Of a DNA stretch of 64,000 nucleotides, positions 17,467 through 30,921 are shown in pieces. The number at the start of each line of letters is the position of its first letter. Positions within the stretch are counted from its first letter, which is position 1. The DNA lies in assembly GCF_030246905.1 (NCBI RefSeq), contig NZ_CP126741.1, positions 1,488,001 to 1,552,000 of the forward strand, given 5' to 3'. Origin of the DNA: Microbacterium sp. zg-Y818 (GTDB lineage Bacteria > Actinomycetota > Actinomycetes > Actinomycetales > Microbacteriaceae). The translations under genes and the position numbers were made by a program. The notes beneath the pieces were generated by a model that was not told the origin of the DNA, did no database searches, and was given only the letters and a program-made list of their open reading frames with translations.

Positions 17467-18744
17467 TCAGTGCTCGGGTGGGCCCTGGGGGCGGCGCTCC
17501 GGGCGGGGATTAGTCGGCAGAGCGCCGAGGTCCCGGGTGCCGCCCAGCAGCGTCGCGCGGGTGACGGCGGCGCGGCCGAATCGCTCGCGGGCTCCGTCAA
17601 GGGCCTCCTCAACGCGGCGCCAGTCCTCGTCGTCGTCCCAGAGGGCCAGTGGCGCGCCGCCGGCGGGTCGCAGGTTCTCGGCGCGCACGCCGATGAGCCG
17701 CACCGGCATGCGCAGGTCGATCTGGTGGAACAGGTCCCACGCGGCATCCCCGATGCGCTGCCCCACCGCGGTCGGTTCGGGAAGCGTCTGCGACCGGGTG
17801 AGCGTGCTGAAGTCGGCGAAGCGCAGCTTCAGGGCGATGGTGGCCGCCTCCCAGCCGTTCCCGCGCAAGCGGGCGCCGACGCGGTCGGCGAGCCGGCGCA
17901 GTTCGGTGCGCAGCACGGCGGGGTCGGCGATGTCGTCGTGGAAGGTCTCCTCATGTCCGACGCTCTTCTCGATGCGCTCGGTCTGCACCTCACGGGCATC
18001 GACGCCTCGCGCGAGGTGCCACACCCGCTCGCCCATCGCCGGACCGAGCGCTCGGTTCAGCACACCGCGCGGGGTGGCGAGCACATCGGCCACGGTGCGG
18101 ATGCCGCGGGTCTCCAGCGCCACGGTCGCCTTGGGGCCGACCCCCCACAGGGCGCTCACCGGGCGCGCGGCGAGAAACGCCTGGGTGTCGGATGCGCGGA
18201 CTATCAACAAGCCGTCGGGCTTGGAGATGGTGGATGCCATCTTCGCGACGTGCTTGGTGGCCGCGACCCCGACGCTGCACGTCAACCCGGTCTCGTCGAG
18301 CACGCGCACCCGCAGCAGCCGTCCGATCTCGCCGGGCGATCCCCAGAGGCGGCGCGCTCCGTGAACGTCGAGGAACGCCTCGTCGATCGACAGCGGCTCG
18401 ACCAGCGGGGTGATCGAGTGGAAGATCTCCATGACCTGCTGGGACAGGGCGAGGTAGCGGTCGAAGTGCGGGGCGACGACTGTCGCCTGCGGGCACAGGC
18501 GCAGGGCCTGGCTGACCGGCATGGCCGACCGTACGCCGAAGCGGCGCGCCTCGTACGAGGCGCTCGAGACGACGCTGCGCCCCTCGGGCGACCCGATGAT
18601 GATGGGCTTGCCCTTCAGCGACGGGTCGTCGAGCACCTCCACGGCGGCATAGAAGGCATCCATGTCGACGTGGAGGATGCGCGTGCCGGTGTCGTCGGCG
18701 CCGTCCGGCGAGACGATGCGCCCCGTTCCGTCCCCGCGTCCCAT
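17467..18744 (-). CDS. dinB: DNA polymerase IV (Y family)
   Basis: Error-prone translesion polymerase. The 425-residue protein has HVDMDAFYAAVEV (catalytic Asp pair, about residues 26-28), SYEARRFGVRSAMP, and PLSIDEAFLDV with the second acidic motif. A helix-hairpin-helix thumb region (VSALWGVGPKATVALETRGI) and a little-finger domain follow. There are 20 extra residues before the palm and a Pro-rich tail without an obvious beta-clamp peptide. No LexA box is seen upstream. The 121 bases before it hold the CGAGTGAGTATTCG repeats. Confidence 0.94.
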   Translation of the reverse strand: MGRGDGTGRIVSPDGADDTGTRILHVDMDAFYAAVEVLDDPSLKGKPIIIGSPEGRSVVSSASYEARRFGVRSAMPVSQALRLCPQATVVAPHFDRYLALSQQVMEIFHSITPLVEPLSIDEAFLDVHGARRLWGSPGEIGRLLRVRVLDETGLTCSVGVAATKHVAKMASTISKPDGLLIVRASDTQAFLAARPVSALWGVGPKATVALETRGIRTVADVLATPRGVLNRALGPAMGERVWHLARGVDAREVQTERIEKSVGHEETFHDDIADPAVLRTELRRLADRVGARLRGNGWEAATIALKLRFADFSTLTRSQTLPEPTAVGQRIGDAAWDLFHQIDLRMPVRLIGVRAENLRPAGGAPLALWDDDEDWRRVEEALDGARERFGRAAVTRATLLGGTRDLGALPTNPRPERRPQGPPEH

Positions 18745-18774
18745 AACCCCATCATCCCCGCATCCCCCGACACC

Positions 18775-18872
18775 CGAGTGGGTATTCGGGTTCGCGAGTG
18801 AGTATTCGGTACGACGGGTGATTACTCACTCGGCTCCGCGAATACTCACTCGCGCCGGCGAATACTCACTCG
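18775..18872. repeat. Cluster of five copies of CGAGTGAGTATTCG, two direct and three inverted
   Basis: The copies are at 18775-18788 (CGAGTGGGTATTCG), 18795-18808 (exact), about 18819-18832 (inverted, variant), 18839-18852 (inverted, exact) and 18859-18872 (inverted, exact). The second and third pair as a 10-bp stem (CGAGTGAGTA/TACTCACTCG). The last copy contains the gatB stop codon. The cluster fills the gap between the gatB end and the dinB start. Confidence 0.85.
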
Positions 18873-20395
18873 GCGGCGCGGGAGAGGATCAGCTCGCGCA
18901 CGCGCGCGGCGTCGGCCTGGCCCTTCATCGCCTTCATGACGGCGCCGATCACCGCTCCGGCGGCCTGCACCTTGCCGTCGCGGATCTTCGCCATCACGTC
19001 GGGCTGGGATGCCAGCGCCTCGTCGATCGCCGCGATCAGCGCGCCGTCGTCCGAGACCACCGCGAGCCCGCGGGCGTCGACGACCTCCTGTGGCGAGCCC
19101 TCGCCGGCGATGACGCCCTCGAGCACCTGCCGGGCCAGCTTGTCGTTGAGCGTGCCGGCATCGACGAGAACCTGCACCGCGGCGACATCGGCCGGCGACA
19201 CCAGTTCGCTCGGCTCCCGGCCCGCCGCGTTCGCGAGGCGCGTGATCTCGCCGGTCCACCACTTGCGGGCGGCGGCGGGCGATGCGCCGGCGGCGATGGT
19301 CGCTTCGACCTCGCCCAGCAGGCCGCCGTTGGCGACGTCCTGGAACTCGAGGTCGGTGAATCCCCAGTCCGCCTTCAGCCGGCGGCGCCGGGCAGCCGGC
19401 GGCTCCGGAAGCGCCGCACGCAGCTCTTCGATCAGCTCCGCGGAGGGCACCACGGGCAGCAGGTCGGGCTCCGGGAAGTACCGGTAGTCGTCGGCGTCGG
19501 ACTTCGGCCGACCGGGAGAGGTGGTGCCGGTGTCCTCGTGCCAGTGGCGCGTCTCCTGGATGATCGTGCCGCCGTCGGCGAGGATGGCCGCCTGCCGCTG
19601 GATCTCGTACCGCACCGCCCGCTCGACCGACCGCATCGAGTTGACGTTCTTCGTCTCGGTGCGGGTGCCCAGCGGCGGCGTCGGCTCACCGGGGGCGACG
19701 CGGGGACGCAGCGACACGTTCGCGTCGCAGCGGAGGTTGCCTCGCTCCATGCGGGCCTCGGAGATGCCGAGGCCACGCACGATGTCGCGGATCGTCGCGA
19801 TGTACGCCTTGGCGATCTCGGGCGCGCGGTGCTCGGCCCCGATGATCGGCTTCGTCACGATCTCGACCAGCGGCACGCCGGCGCGGTTGTAGTCGACGAG
19901 CGAGTACTCGGCGCCCTGGATGCGACCGGTCGACCCGCCCATGTGGGTGAGCTTGCCGGCATCCTCCTCCATGTGCGCGCGCTCGATCGGGATCACCACG
20001 GTGTCGCCGTCGGCGAGCTCGATCTCGACCTCGCCCTCGAAAGCGATCGGCTCGTCGTACTGCGAGATCTGGTAGTTCTTGCCCAGGTCCGGGTAGAAGT
20101 AGTTCTTTCGCGCGAAGCGGCTCGACGGCGCGATCGAGCAGCCGAGGGCCAGGCCCAGGCTGATCGACGACCGAACGGCCTCGGCGTTGACCACCGGCAT
20201 CGAGCCGGGAAGACCCATGTCCACCGGCGCGACGAGGGTGTTCGGACCCGCGGCGTGGTTCTTCTCGTTGGCGGGGTTGCCCGCGCCGGAGAACATCTTC
20301 GTCTCGGTGTTGAGCTCGACGTGCACCTCGAACCCGAGAACGGGCTCGAACAGTTCGAGGGCCTTGTCGAAGTCCATCAGCTTTGCCTTGGCCAT
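18866..20395 (-). CDS. gatB: Asp-tRNA(Asn)/Glu-tRNA(Gln) amidotransferase subunit B
   Basis: tRNA-binding and kinase subunit of GatCAB, which phosphorylates and amidates mischarged Glu-tRNA(Gln) or Asp-tRNA(Asn). The 509-residue protein starts [19 protein letters not shown] and has [31 protein letters not shown] and [13 protein letters not shown]. The C-terminal YqeY-like domain ([11 protein letters not shown] through [22 protein letters not shown]) completes it. The start overlaps the gatA stop by one base (TGATG). It is the last gene of the gatCAB operon, and its stop codon is inside the downstream repeat. Confidence 0.97.
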   Translation of the reverse strand: MAKAKLMDFDKALELFEPVLGFEVHVELNTETKMFSGAGNPANEKNHAAGPNTLVAPVDMGLPGSMPVVNAEAVRSSISLGLALGCSIAPSSRFARKNYFYPDLGKNYQISQYDEPIAFEGEVEIELADGDTVVIPIERAHMEEDAGKLTHMGGSTGRIQGAEYSLVDYNRAGVPLVEIVTKPIIGAEHRAPEIAKAYIATIRDIVRGLGISEARMERGNLRCDANVSLRPRVAPGEPTPPLGTRTETKNVNSMRSVERAVRYEIQRQAAILADGGTIIQETRHWHEDTGTTSPGRPKSDADDYRYFPEPDLLPVVPSAELIEELRAALPEPPAARRRRLKADWGFTDLEFQDVANGGLLGEVEATIAAGASPAAARKWWTGEITRLANAAGREPSELVSPADVAAVQVLVDAGTLNDKLARQVLEGVIAGEGSPQEVVDARGLAVVSDDGALIAAIDEALASQPDVMAKIRDGKVQAAGAVIGAVMKAMKGQADAARVRELILSRAAE

Positions 20396-21906
20396 CAGCG
20401 GGTCCCTCCCAGGATCGGTGCGCGGTCCAGCAGCGGGCCACCCCAGCGGTCGACGAGCATCGCCTCCACGGCGGCGCCCACTCGATACAGACGGGCGTCC
20501 TCGCGCACCGGGGCGAGGAACTGGATGCCGACGGGCAGGCCGTCCTCGGCCGCGAGCCCCGAGGGGATCGAGATGCCCGGAACCCCCGCGAGGTTCGCGG
20601 GGATGGTGGTGACGTCGTTGAGGTACATCTGCAGCGGGTCGTCGATCTTCTCGCCGAGGCGGAACGCGGTCGTCGGCGCAGAAGGCGTGGCGATGACGTC
20701 CACCTGCGTGAAGGCCTCGTCGAAGTCCCGCTGGATGAGCGTTCGCACCTTCTGGGCGGAGCCGTAGTACGCGTCGTAGTAGCCGGCCGACAGTGCGTAG
20801 GTGCCGAGGATCACGCGCCGCTTGACCTCGGGACCGAACCCGGCGTCGCGCGTGGCCGCCATGACGTCCTCGACGGTGCCGCCGGGAACGTTCACGCGCA
20901 TGCCGAAGCGCACCGAATCGAACTTCGCCAGGTTGCTGGATGCCTCGGCGGGCAGGATCAGGTAGTACGCGGCGACGCCGTATTCGAAGTGCGGGGCGCT
21001 GATCTCGACGATCTCGGCGCCCTGGGCCTGCATCGCCTCGAGAGCCTCGTGGAACGATGCCGACACCCCGGCCTGGAAACCGCTGTCGGGGAGCTCCTTG
21101 ATGACGCCGACCCGCAGTCCCTTGAGCACTTCGCCCCGGGCGCCCTCGCGGGCAGCCTCGGCGAACGACGGCCACCGGTCGGTGAGCGAGGTCGCGTCGT
21201 GCGGGTCGTGACCGGCGATGACGTCGTGCAGCAGCGCCGAGTCCAGCACGGTGCGCGAGACCGGCCCGACCTGGTCGAGGCTGGATGCCAGGGCGATCGC
21301 ACCGTATCGGCTCACGCCGCCGTAGGTCGGCTTCATACCGACCGTGCCGGTGACGTGCGCGGGCTGGCGGATGGAGCCGCCGGTGTCCGAGCCGAGCGCG
21401 AGGGGCGCCTCGAAAGCGGCGACGGCCGCGGCCGAGCCGCCACCCGAGCCACCGGGGATGCGGTCCAGATCCCACGGGTTGTGGGTGGGGCCGTACGCCG
21501 AGTGCTCGGTGGAGGAGCCCATGGCGAACTCGTCCATGTTGGTCTTGCCCAGCGGCACGAGGCCGGCGGCGCGTGAGCGCGCGACGACCGTCGCGTCGTA
21601 GGGCGACATGAAGCCCTCGAGGATCTTCGACCCGCTCGTGGAGGGCATGTCGGTGGTGACCAGCACGTCCTTGATCGCCAGCGGGACGCCGGCGACGGGG
21701 CCGAGCTGCTCTCCGGCGGCGCGGCGGCGGTCGATGTCCGCGGCGACGTCGAGCGCGTGGTCGCTGACGTGGAGGAACGCGTGCACGTCGCCGTCGACGG
21801 CGGCGATGCGGTCGAGATGTGCCTGCGTGGCCTCGACGCTGGACACCTCGCCGGCGGTCAGAGCGGAGGCGAGGTCCGCGGCGGTCAGGCGGGTCAGATC
21901 GGTCAC
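20395..21906 (-). CDS. gatA: Asp-tRNA(Asn)/Glu-tRNA(Gln) amidotransferase subunit A
   Basis: Amidase subunit that releases ammonia from glutamine for transamidation. The 503-residue protein has the complete Ser-cisSer-Lys triad at the canonical positions: Lys79 (PLAIKD), Ser154 (PGGSGGGSA) and Ser178 ([10 protein letters not shown]). GTG 21906 overlaps the gatC stop (GTGA). The frame is open for more than 100 codons upstream, but only as antisense to gatC-type frames, and the domain begins with [16 protein letters not shown]. Confidence 0.97.
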   Translation of the reverse strand: MTDLTRLTAADLASALTAGEVSSVEATQAHLDRIAAVDGDVHAFLHVSDHALDVAADIDRRRAAGEQLGPVAGVPLAIKDVLVTTDMPSTSGSKILEGFMSPYDATVVARSRAAGLVPLGKTNMDEFAMGSSTEHSAYGPTHNPWDLDRIPGGSGGGSAAAVAAFEAPLALGSDTGGSIRQPAHVTGTVGMKPTYGGVSRYGAIALASSLDQVGPVSRTVLDSALLHDVIAGHDPHDATSLTDRWPSFAEAAREGARGEVLKGLRVGVIKELPDSGFQAGVSASFHEALEAMQAQGAEIVEISAPHFEYGVAAYYLILPAEASSNLAKFDSVRFGMRVNVPGGTVEDVMAATRDAGFGPEVKRRVILGTYALSAGYYDAYYGSAQKVRTLIQRDFDEAFTQVDVIATPSAPTTAFRLGEKIDDPLQMYLNDVTTIPANLAGVPGISIPSGLAAEDGLPVGIQFLAPVREDARLYRVGAAVEAMLVDRWGGPLLDRAPILGGTR

Positions 21907-22202
21907 TGCTCTTCTCCCAGGATCGCGGTCACGCGGAAGCGGCCGTCGGCGGCGTCGGGTGCGTTCTGCAGCACCTGGTCGACGGTGAGCATGTCGCCCG
22001 GAACGTCGGGACGGAACACGTTCTGCAACGGAACCGGGTGACTCGTCGCGGGGACGTCGGCCGTGGCGACCTGCGACACCTTCGCGATGTTGTCGACGAT
22101 CACGTCGAGCTGGCCGGTGAGCTGCTCGACCTCCTCGTCGCTGAGCTGGATCCGGGCGAGCACACCGAGGTGGCGGACGAGATCGGGGGTGATTTCTGAC
22201 AC
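21903..22202 (-). CDS. gatC: Asp-tRNA(Asn)/Glu-tRNA(Gln) amidotransferase subunit C
   Basis: Small subunit that clamps GatA and GatB together. The 99-residue product starts [35 protein letters not shown] and has the usual late motif LRPDVPGD-like [20 protein letters not shown]. The GTG start follows TAGACT by 6 bases with no ribosome binding site. It is first in the gatCAB operon and divergent from the acyl-CoA synthetase. Confidence 0.95.
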   Translation of the reverse strand: MSEITPDLVRHLGVLARIQLSDEEVEQLTGQLDVIVDNIAKVSQVATADVPATSHPVPLQNVFRPDVPGDMLTVDQVLQNAPDAADGRFRVTAILGEEQ

Positions 22203-22208
22203 CCCGCA

Positions 22209-22214
22209 AGTCTA
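22209..22214 (-). promoter_or_regulatory. -10 hexamer (TAGACT) for leaderless gatC
   Basis: TAGACT-TGCGGG-GTG: the hexamer is 6 bases from the GTG. The 15-base block is identical to the ligA start region except for one base. Confidence 0.55.
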
Positions 22215-22286
22215 CTTGGGCCGCTCGGCAGCGCCGTGCGGATGAGCGTGCCGCTGAGCGCGACAGGGGCACCCCCGAACGCGGCC

Positions 22287-22292
22287 TAGGCT
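22287..22292 (+). promoter_or_regulatory. -10 hexamer (TAGGCT) for the acyl-CoA synthetase
   Basis: TAGGCT ends 6 bases before GTG 22299. The divergent gatC promoter lies about 70 bases away. Confidence 0.5.
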
Positions 22293-22298
22293 GTCCAG

Positions 22299-23999
22299 GT
22301 GATCGACGTCGACCCGCCGCGCCCCTGGATCCGCAGCTACGCAGAAGGGGTTACCGCCGACCTCGCCCCGTTGACGGGCTCTCTCGTGGACCTTGTAGCC
22401 ACCTCCGCCCGTGACTTCCCCGACGCGCCGGCGCTGGAATTCTTCGGACGCGAGACCACCTACCGCGCCCTGCAGGACCAGATCGACCGGGCCGCCGCCG
22501 CCCTGCACGCCCGAGGCGTGCGAGCAGGCGATCCTGTCGCGCTCGTGCTCCCCAACTGCCCACAGCACATCGTCGCGTTCTACGCCGTGCTGCGCCTGGG
22601 CGCGGTGGTGGTGGAGCACAACCCGCTCTACACCGCCCGCGAGCTGCGCAAGCAGTTCGAGGACCACGGCGCACGTCACGCGATCGTGTGGAGCAAGGTG
22701 GTCGCGACGCTGCAGGACTTCCCCGACGATCTCCCCGTCCCCGACATCATCTCGGTCGACATCACCACCGCACTGCCGACGACCAAGCAGATCGCCCTGC
22801 GGCTACCGGTGGCCAAGGCCCGAGCATCGCGTCATGCCCTCACCGAGCCGGTCGTCGATGTGACGCCGTGGCAGCAGATCGTCGCGCACGAGCCCTTGCC
22901 GGCATCGCACCCCGGCCCCGGTACCGATGACCTCGCGATCATCCAGTACACCAGCGGCACCACCGGCAGCCCCAAGGGCGCCGCGCTCACCCACCGCAAC
23001 CTGCTCGCCAACGCCGTGCAGGCGCGTTCGTGGGTGCCCAGCGTCGAGCGTGGCAAGGGGTGCGTTTTCTACGCCGTGCTTCCGATGTTCCACGCCTACG
23101 GACTGACCCTGTGCGTCACGTTCGCGATGTCGATGGGCGCGCGGCTGGTGCTGTTCCCGAAGTTCGATGCGGACCTCGTGCTGGCCGTGGTCAAGAAGCG
23201 TCCCGCCACGGTCTTCCCCCTGGTGCCCCCCATCGCCGAGCGCCTGCTGACCGTGGCGCGCGAGCGCGGCGTATCGCTGCAGGGCATCCAGATCGCCATC
23301 TCGGGCGCCATGGCGCTCCCCCACGAACTGGTGGTGCCCTTCGAGGAGGCCACCGGCGGATACCTCGTGGAGGGATACGGCCTGTCGGAGTGCTCCCCCG
23401 TTCTGATCGTGAACCCCGTCGCACCCAACCGCGAGCCGGGCACCGTGGGTCTCCCCCTCCCGGGCACCGAGTGCCGCGTCGTGGATCCCGACGAGCCGAC
23501 CGTCGACGTCGCCCCGGGGGAACGCGGCGAGCTCGTCGTACGCGGGCCCCAAGTGTTCCGTGGCTACTACGGCCACCCCGAGGAGACCGAGCGAGCGTTC
23601 GTTGACGGCTGGTTCCGTACCGGCGACATCGTGACCATCGACGACGCCGGTTTCGTGCGCATCGTCGACCGCATCAAGGAGCTCATCATCACCGGCGGGT
23701 TCAACGTGGCGCCCACCGAGGTCGAGATCGCCCTGCGCCAGCACCCGCACGTGCTGGATGCCGCCGTCGTCGGCCTTCCCAGCGCCCACTCCGGCGAAGA
23801 GGTCGCCGCCGCGATCGTCGTCGACGGCGACGCCCACGTGGACATCGAGGCGGTGCGGGAGTTCGCACGCGGCATCCTCACCCCTTACAAGGTGCCCCGA
23901 CGCATCTTCGTCGTCGAGGAGCTGCCGCGATCGATGATCGGCAAGGTACTGCGCCGACAGGTGCGCGAATCGCTGGAAAAGCTCATCGCGGCCGAGTGA
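22299..23999 (+). CDS. fadD: Long-chain fatty-acid-CoA ligase (AMP-forming)
   Basis: Activates a fatty or other carboxylic acid as acyl-AMP and then acyl-CoA. The 566-residue ANL-family enzyme has the P-loop [11 protein letters not shown] (about 217-227), GYGLSE in the middle, the Asp of WFRTGDI, the hinge [15 protein letters not shown] and the C-terminal catalytic Lys in [10 protein letters not shown]. The close similarity in layout to FadD-type enzymes makes a long-chain substrate likely, but this cannot be read directly. It has a leaderless-type GTG start. It is convergent with ligA across a 54-base gap holding a hairpin. Confidence 0.9.
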   Translation: MIDVDPPRPWIRSYAEGVTADLAPLTGSLVDLVATSARDFPDAPALEFFGRETTYRALQDQIDRAAAALHARGVRAGDPVALVLPNCPQHIVAFYAVLRLGAVVVEHNPLYTARELRKQFEDHGARHAIVWSKVVATLQDFPDDLPVPDIISVDITTALPTTKQIALRLPVAKARASRHALTEPVVDVTPWQQIVAHEPLPASHPGPGTDDLAIIQYTSGTTGSPKGAALTHRNLLANAVQARSWVPSVERGKGCVFYAVLPMFHAYGLTLCVTFAMSMGARLVLFPKFDADLVLAVVKKRPATVFPLVPPIAERLLTVARERGVSLQGIQIAISGAMALPHELVVPFEEATGGYLVEGYGLSECSPVLIVNPVAPNREPGTVGLPLPGTECRVVDPDEPTVDVAPGERGELVVRGPQVFRGYYGHPEETERAFVDGWFRTGDIVTIDDAGFVRIVDRIKELIITGGFNVAPTEVEIALRQHPHVLDAAVVGLPSAHSGEEVAAAIVVDGDAHVDIEAVREFARGILTPYKVPRRIFVVEELPRSMIGKVLRRQVRESLEKLIAAE

Positions 24000-24005
24000 G
24001 CGCAG

Positions 24006-24048
24006 CCGCCGCGGGGCGAACCCTGATCAGGGCGACCCGCGTCGGCGG
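24006..24048. terminator. Bidirectional hairpin between fadD and ligA
   Basis: CCGCCGCGGG at 24006-24015 faces CCCGCGTCGGCGG at 24036-24048, enclosing the perfect palindrome CCCTGATCAGGG at 24021-24032. It fills the gap between two convergent stop codons, so it could end both transcripts. Confidence 0.65.
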
Positions 24049-24053
24049 CACCC

Positions 24054-27504
<3,451 letters not shown>

Positions 27505-27510
27505 CATCCC

Positions 27511-27516
27511 AGTCTA
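27511..27516 (-). promoter_or_regulatory. -10 hexamer (TAGACT) overlapping the desulfurase stop codon
   Basis: The TAG stop codon of the cysteine desulfurase forms the first three bases of TAGACT, which lies 6 bases before the mnmA ATG at 27504. Confidence 0.5.
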
Positions 27517-28698
27517 CGAGCGGGCGCGCGCCCGGGCTCCTGCCGCCGCTGCTCGGGTATGCGCCTCGGGCAGCGCCGCCAGCAGGGCGTCGACGTCGGC
27601 GGCCGTCGTCGTGCGGCCGAGACTCACGCGCAGCACGCTGCGCGCCTCGTCGTCGGAACGCCCGAGTGCGCGCACCACGTGGGAGGGCTCGGGCACGCCG
27701 GCCTGGCAGGCGGAGCCTGTCGACACGGCGATGCCCTGTTGATCGAGCAGGAACAGCAGGGTCTCCCCCGCGACCCCCGGGAAGAGCAGGTGCGCATTCC
27801 CCGGCAGCCGGCGCAGCGGGTCGCCCAGCAGCTGAGCCTCGGGGACGACGTGGCGGATGCCGTCCACCAGGCGATCCCGGAGTGCGCCGAGGCGTGCGGC
27901 CTCGCTCTCTCGTTCCGCGACGGCGAGCTCGGCGGCCACAGCGAACGCTGCCGCACCGGCGACATCCTGCGTGCCCGAGCGCAGTCCGCGCTGCTGACCT
28001 CCGCCGTGCAGCAGAGCGGCGGGGGTCACGTGTCGCGAGACCACGAGGGCGCCGATTCCCACCGGCCCGCCGACCTTGTGGGCGGAGACACTCAGGGTCG
28101 ACAGCCCCGCGGCCCCCGAGGCATCGCCCCGCCAGAGCGCGAAGTCGACGTCCAGATGCCCGAACGCGCCGACGGCATCCAGGTGCAGCGGTACGCCCGC
28201 CGTTGCTGAGGCGGCGGCGAGCGCGACGACGTCGTTGACGGTGCCCACTTCGTTGTTGGCGACGAGCGCCGTGGCGAGCGCGGCGCCGGGGAGAGCAGCG
28301 GCGAACGCATCGGTGTCGATCGCGCCCGTCGGGTGCAGGGGCACGGCCCGCACCTCCGCGCCCTGGTGCGCGTTCAGCCAGGCGACCGTGTCGAGGGTCG
28401 CGTGGTGCTCCCCGTCGGGAAGCACGACGGCCTGCGCGCCTGCTGCCCGCGCCCACCACAGCCCCTTGATCGCCAGGTTGACCGACTCGGTGCCACCCGA
28501 GGTGAACACGACCTCGATGGGGTCGGCGTGAAGCGCAGCGGCGATGCGCTCCCTGGCATCCTCGAGAACGCGTCGCGCCGCTTGGCCCCCGCCGTGGATC
28601 GATGAGGGGTTGCCGACGGTCGCACTCGCGGCCACCCACGCATCGCGTGCCTCGGGCCGCAGCGGCGTGGTGGCGGCATGGTCGAGATAGACGCTCAC
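27514..28698 (-). CDS. Cysteine desulfurase (IscS/NifS family)
   Basis: PLP enzyme that takes sulfur from cysteine as an enzyme persulfide. The 394-residue protein has VYLDHAATTPLRPEA at the N-terminus, HHATLD before the cofactor, PLP Lys208 in SVSAHKVGGP and the persulfide Cys331 in STGSACQAGVPEPSH. The short loop after Cys331 resembles IscS/NifS group I. With mnmA 10 bases downstream, sulfur delivery to tRNA thiolation is the likely main task. Other uses (Fe-S clusters) are possible because no suf genes are in view. Start GTG 28698. Confidence 0.94.
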   Translation of the reverse strand: MSVYLDHAATTPLRPEARDAWVAASATVGNPSSIHGGGQAARRVLEDARERIAAALHADPIEVVFTSGGTESVNLAIKGLWWARAAGAQAVVLPDGEHHATLDTVAWLNAHQGAEVRAVPLHPTGAIDTDAFAAALPGAALATALVANNEVGTVNDVVALAAASATAGVPLHLDAVGAFGHLDVDFALWRGDASGAAGLSTLSVSAHKVGGPVGIGALVVSRHVTPAALLHGGGQQRGLRSGTQDVAGAAAFAVAAELAVAERESEAARLGALRDRLVDGIRHVVPEAQLLGDPLRRLPGNAHLLFPGVAGETLLFLLDQQGIAVSTGSACQAGVPEPSHVVRALGRSDDEARSVLRVSLGRTTTAADVDALLAALPEAHTRAAAAGARARARS

Positions 28699-28745
28699 CC
28701 GTCCACTCTCGCCCAGGGGCGTACACAGCGCCAGTCGGCGACGGT

Positions 28746-28751
28746 TAGTCT
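28746..28751 (+). promoter_or_regulatory. -10 hexamer (TAGTCT) for leaderless glgX
   Basis: TAGTCT lies 7 bases before ATG 28759. The divergent desulfurase starts at 28698, so both promoters share about 60 bases. Confidence 0.5.
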
Positions 28752-28758
28752 GGGCGCC

Positions 28759-30849
28759 ATGGACACCCCGAGTCCGACCCCCCTGATCGACCCCGTCACC
28801 GCGGCGCTGCGCAACCCGCAGCTCGACGACCTGGGCGTGACCCTCGACGACGACGGCGGCACGCTGCGCGTCTGGTCCGCCCGTGCGACGTCGATGGAGC
28901 TGGTGCTGTTCGACCCTGAGGACCCCGATTGGGCCACCGACGCCGTCGCCCTCGAGCGGGGACCGGGTGACGTGTGGCAGGGGTCGTCGCCGGCGCTGAA
29001 AGCGGGTACGCGCTATGCGGTGCGGGCAGATGGGCCGAGCGGCGCCGGAGACATGTTCAATTTCCAGACCCTGCTGGTTGAGCCGTACGCACGGGGACTG
29101 ATCTCGCGGGGTGTGGGCGAGTGGCGCTGCGTCGCCGTCGACGGCGCCTTCGACTGGGAGGGCGTGACCAAGCCCGCCGTGCCGCTGGACCGCACCGTGA
29201 TCTACGAAGCCCACGTGAAGGGCATCAGCAAGCGGCATCCGGATGTGCCGCCAGCGCTCCACGGCACGTACGCCGGGCTCGCGCACCCCGCCATGATCGA
29301 GCATTTCCGCAGTCTCGGCGTCACCAGCATCGAACTGCTCCCGGTGCACGCCTTCGCGTCGGAGCCGCGGCTGCTGAACCTCGGCCTGACCAACTACTGG
29401 GGCTACAACAGCGTCGGCTACTTCGCTCCGCACGACGCGTACGCCACCGAGGCGTCGCGGCGAGAGGGCCCGGACGCGGTGCTGCGGGAATTCAAGACCA
29501 TGGTGAAGGACCTTCACGCCGCCGGCCTCGAAGTGATCCTCGACGTGGTCTACAACCACACCGCCGAGGCAGACATCGGCGGGCCGCGCACGAGCCTGCG
29601 AGGGCTGGACAACCGCGGCTATTACCGCCAGCACGACGACGGCTCCTACATCGACGTGACGGGATGCGGAAACTCGGTCAACACGGCGACGGATGCCGCG
29701 GCGCGCCTGGTGCTGGATTCGCTGCGCTACTGGGCGAACGACGTGCAGATCGACGGATTCCGCTTCGACCTGGCCGTGACCCTGGGCAGGGACGGCAACC
29801 ACGAGTTCACGCCCGACCACGCCCTGCTGCGCGCGATCGTCGATGACCCCGCGCTGGTCGGTGTGAAGAAGATCGCCGAGCCCTGGGACGTGGGGATGGG
29901 CGGGTGGCAGACCGGCAACTTCGGCCAGGGCTGGCAGGAGTGGAACGACCGCTACCGCGACCGGGTGCGCAACTTCTGGCTGAGCGACATCGATTACATC
30001 CGGCGCGCCTCGACCGCCCCCGTCGGCGTTGGTGGCTTCGCCACGCGCCTGGCGGGCTCGTCCAACACCTTCAGCGGCGAACGCGGGCCGTTGGCGAGCG
30101 TGAACTTCGTCACGGCGCACGACGGGTTCACCCTGCGCGACCTGGTGTCCTACGACGTCAAGCACAACCTCGGCAACGGCGAGCAGAACCGCGACGGCGC
30201 CGACACCAACCGCTCCTTCAACCACGGTGCGGAGGGCCGCACCGATGACCCCGGCATCCTCGCGACCCGCCGCAAGGCCATGCGCAATCTGCTCGGCACC
30301 CTGCTGCTGTCTGCCGGCGTTCCCATGCTCACCGCCGGCGACGAGTTCGCGCGCACCCAGCGCGGCAACAACAACGCCTACTGCCACGACTCCTCCCTGA
30401 CCTGGCTGTCGTGGGATCACGAGCCCTGGCAGCGCGACCAGTTCGCCCACGTGCAGAGGCTCATCCGGCTGCGGCAGGAGAACCCGGCGCTGCGCCCCAC
30501 CCGCTTCGCCTCCGAAGAGCGAGAGGTCCCCGGCGCGTCGCGGATGCACTGGTACGACGAGCACGGCAACACCATGTCGGGTGAACGGTGGACCGATCCC
30601 TCCCACCGCACCCTGCAGTACGTCGCGGCCTCGACGCGGGAGCACGAGGCGCCCAACCGCATCCTGCTGATCGTGCACGGCTACGAACGCGACGTCGAGG
30701 TCACCCTCCCCCGCCTCGACGACGCCGAGCGCTTCGTCAGCCTCTGGTCCAGCGCCGACGAGACTCCGGACACGACCGCGACGGTCCACGCTCCCGGGGA
30801 GACCATCGCGATACCCGGCACATCGATGCGGCTGTTCCGCGTGGAGTGA
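28759..30849 (+). CDS. glgX: Glycogen debranching enzyme (isoamylase type)
   Basis: Hydrolyses alpha-1,6 branches of glycogen or limit dextrin. The 696-residue GH13 protein has an N-terminal CBM48 domain (about 25-130), region I VILDVVYNHT, nucleophile Asp337 in DGFRFDLAVTL and acid/base Glu374 in KIAEPWDVG. Region IV is VNFVTAHDGFTLRDLVSYDVKHN, as in GlgX/TreX. A C-terminal beta domain ends the protein. ATG 28759 is chosen from the -10 spacing; the frame is open further upstream inside the divergent gene. It lies 72 bases upstream of glgE. Confidence 0.95.
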   Translation: MDTPSPTPLIDPVTAALRNPQLDDLGVTLDDDGGTLRVWSARATSMELVLFDPEDPDWATDAVALERGPGDVWQGSSPALKAGTRYAVRADGPSGAGDMFNFQTLLVEPYARGLISRGVGEWRCVAVDGAFDWEGVTKPAVPLDRTVIYEAHVKGISKRHPDVPPALHGTYAGLAHPAMIEHFRSLGVTSIELLPVHAFASEPRLLNLGLTNYWGYNSVGYFAPHDAYATEASRREGPDAVLREFKTMVKDLHAAGLEVILDVVYNHTAEADIGGPRTSLRGLDNRGYYRQHDDGSYIDVTGCGNSVNTATDAAARLVLDSLRYWANDVQIDGFRFDLAVTLGRDGNHEFTPDHALLRAIVDDPALVGVKKIAEPWDVGMGGWQTGNFGQGWQEWNDRYRDRVRNFWLSDIDYIRRASTAPVGVGGFATRLAGSSNTFSGERGPLASVNFVTAHDGFTLRDLVSYDVKHNLGNGEQNRDGADTNRSFNHGAEGRTDDPGILATRRKAMRNLLGTLLLSAGVPMLTAGDEFARTQRGNNNAYCHDSSLTWLSWDHEPWQRDQFAHVQRLIRLRQENPALRPTRFASEEREVPGASRMHWYDEHGNTMSGERWTDPSHRTLQYVAASTREHEAPNRILLIVHGYERDVEVTLPRLDDAERFVSLWSSADETPDTTATVHAPGETIAIPGTSMRLFRVE

Positions 30850-30909
30850 CGCGCAACTGTCATGCCGCTCAGCGATGCGCAAGTCCTGCGCCCCGATCGT
30901 CGGGAACGG

Positions 30910-30915
30910 TAGGTT
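30910..30915 (+). promoter_or_regulatory. -10 hexamer (TAGGTT) for leaderless glgE
   Basis: TAGGTT lies 6 bases before GTG 30922, in the 72-base gap after glgX. Confidence 0.5.
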
Positions 30916-30921
30916 CGAGAG

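Noticed and set aside
18775..18872. Repeat cluster considered as a CRISPR array
   Set aside because: The unit is only 14 bases, copies are in both orientations, spacers are 5-10 bases, and no cas gene is in the window.
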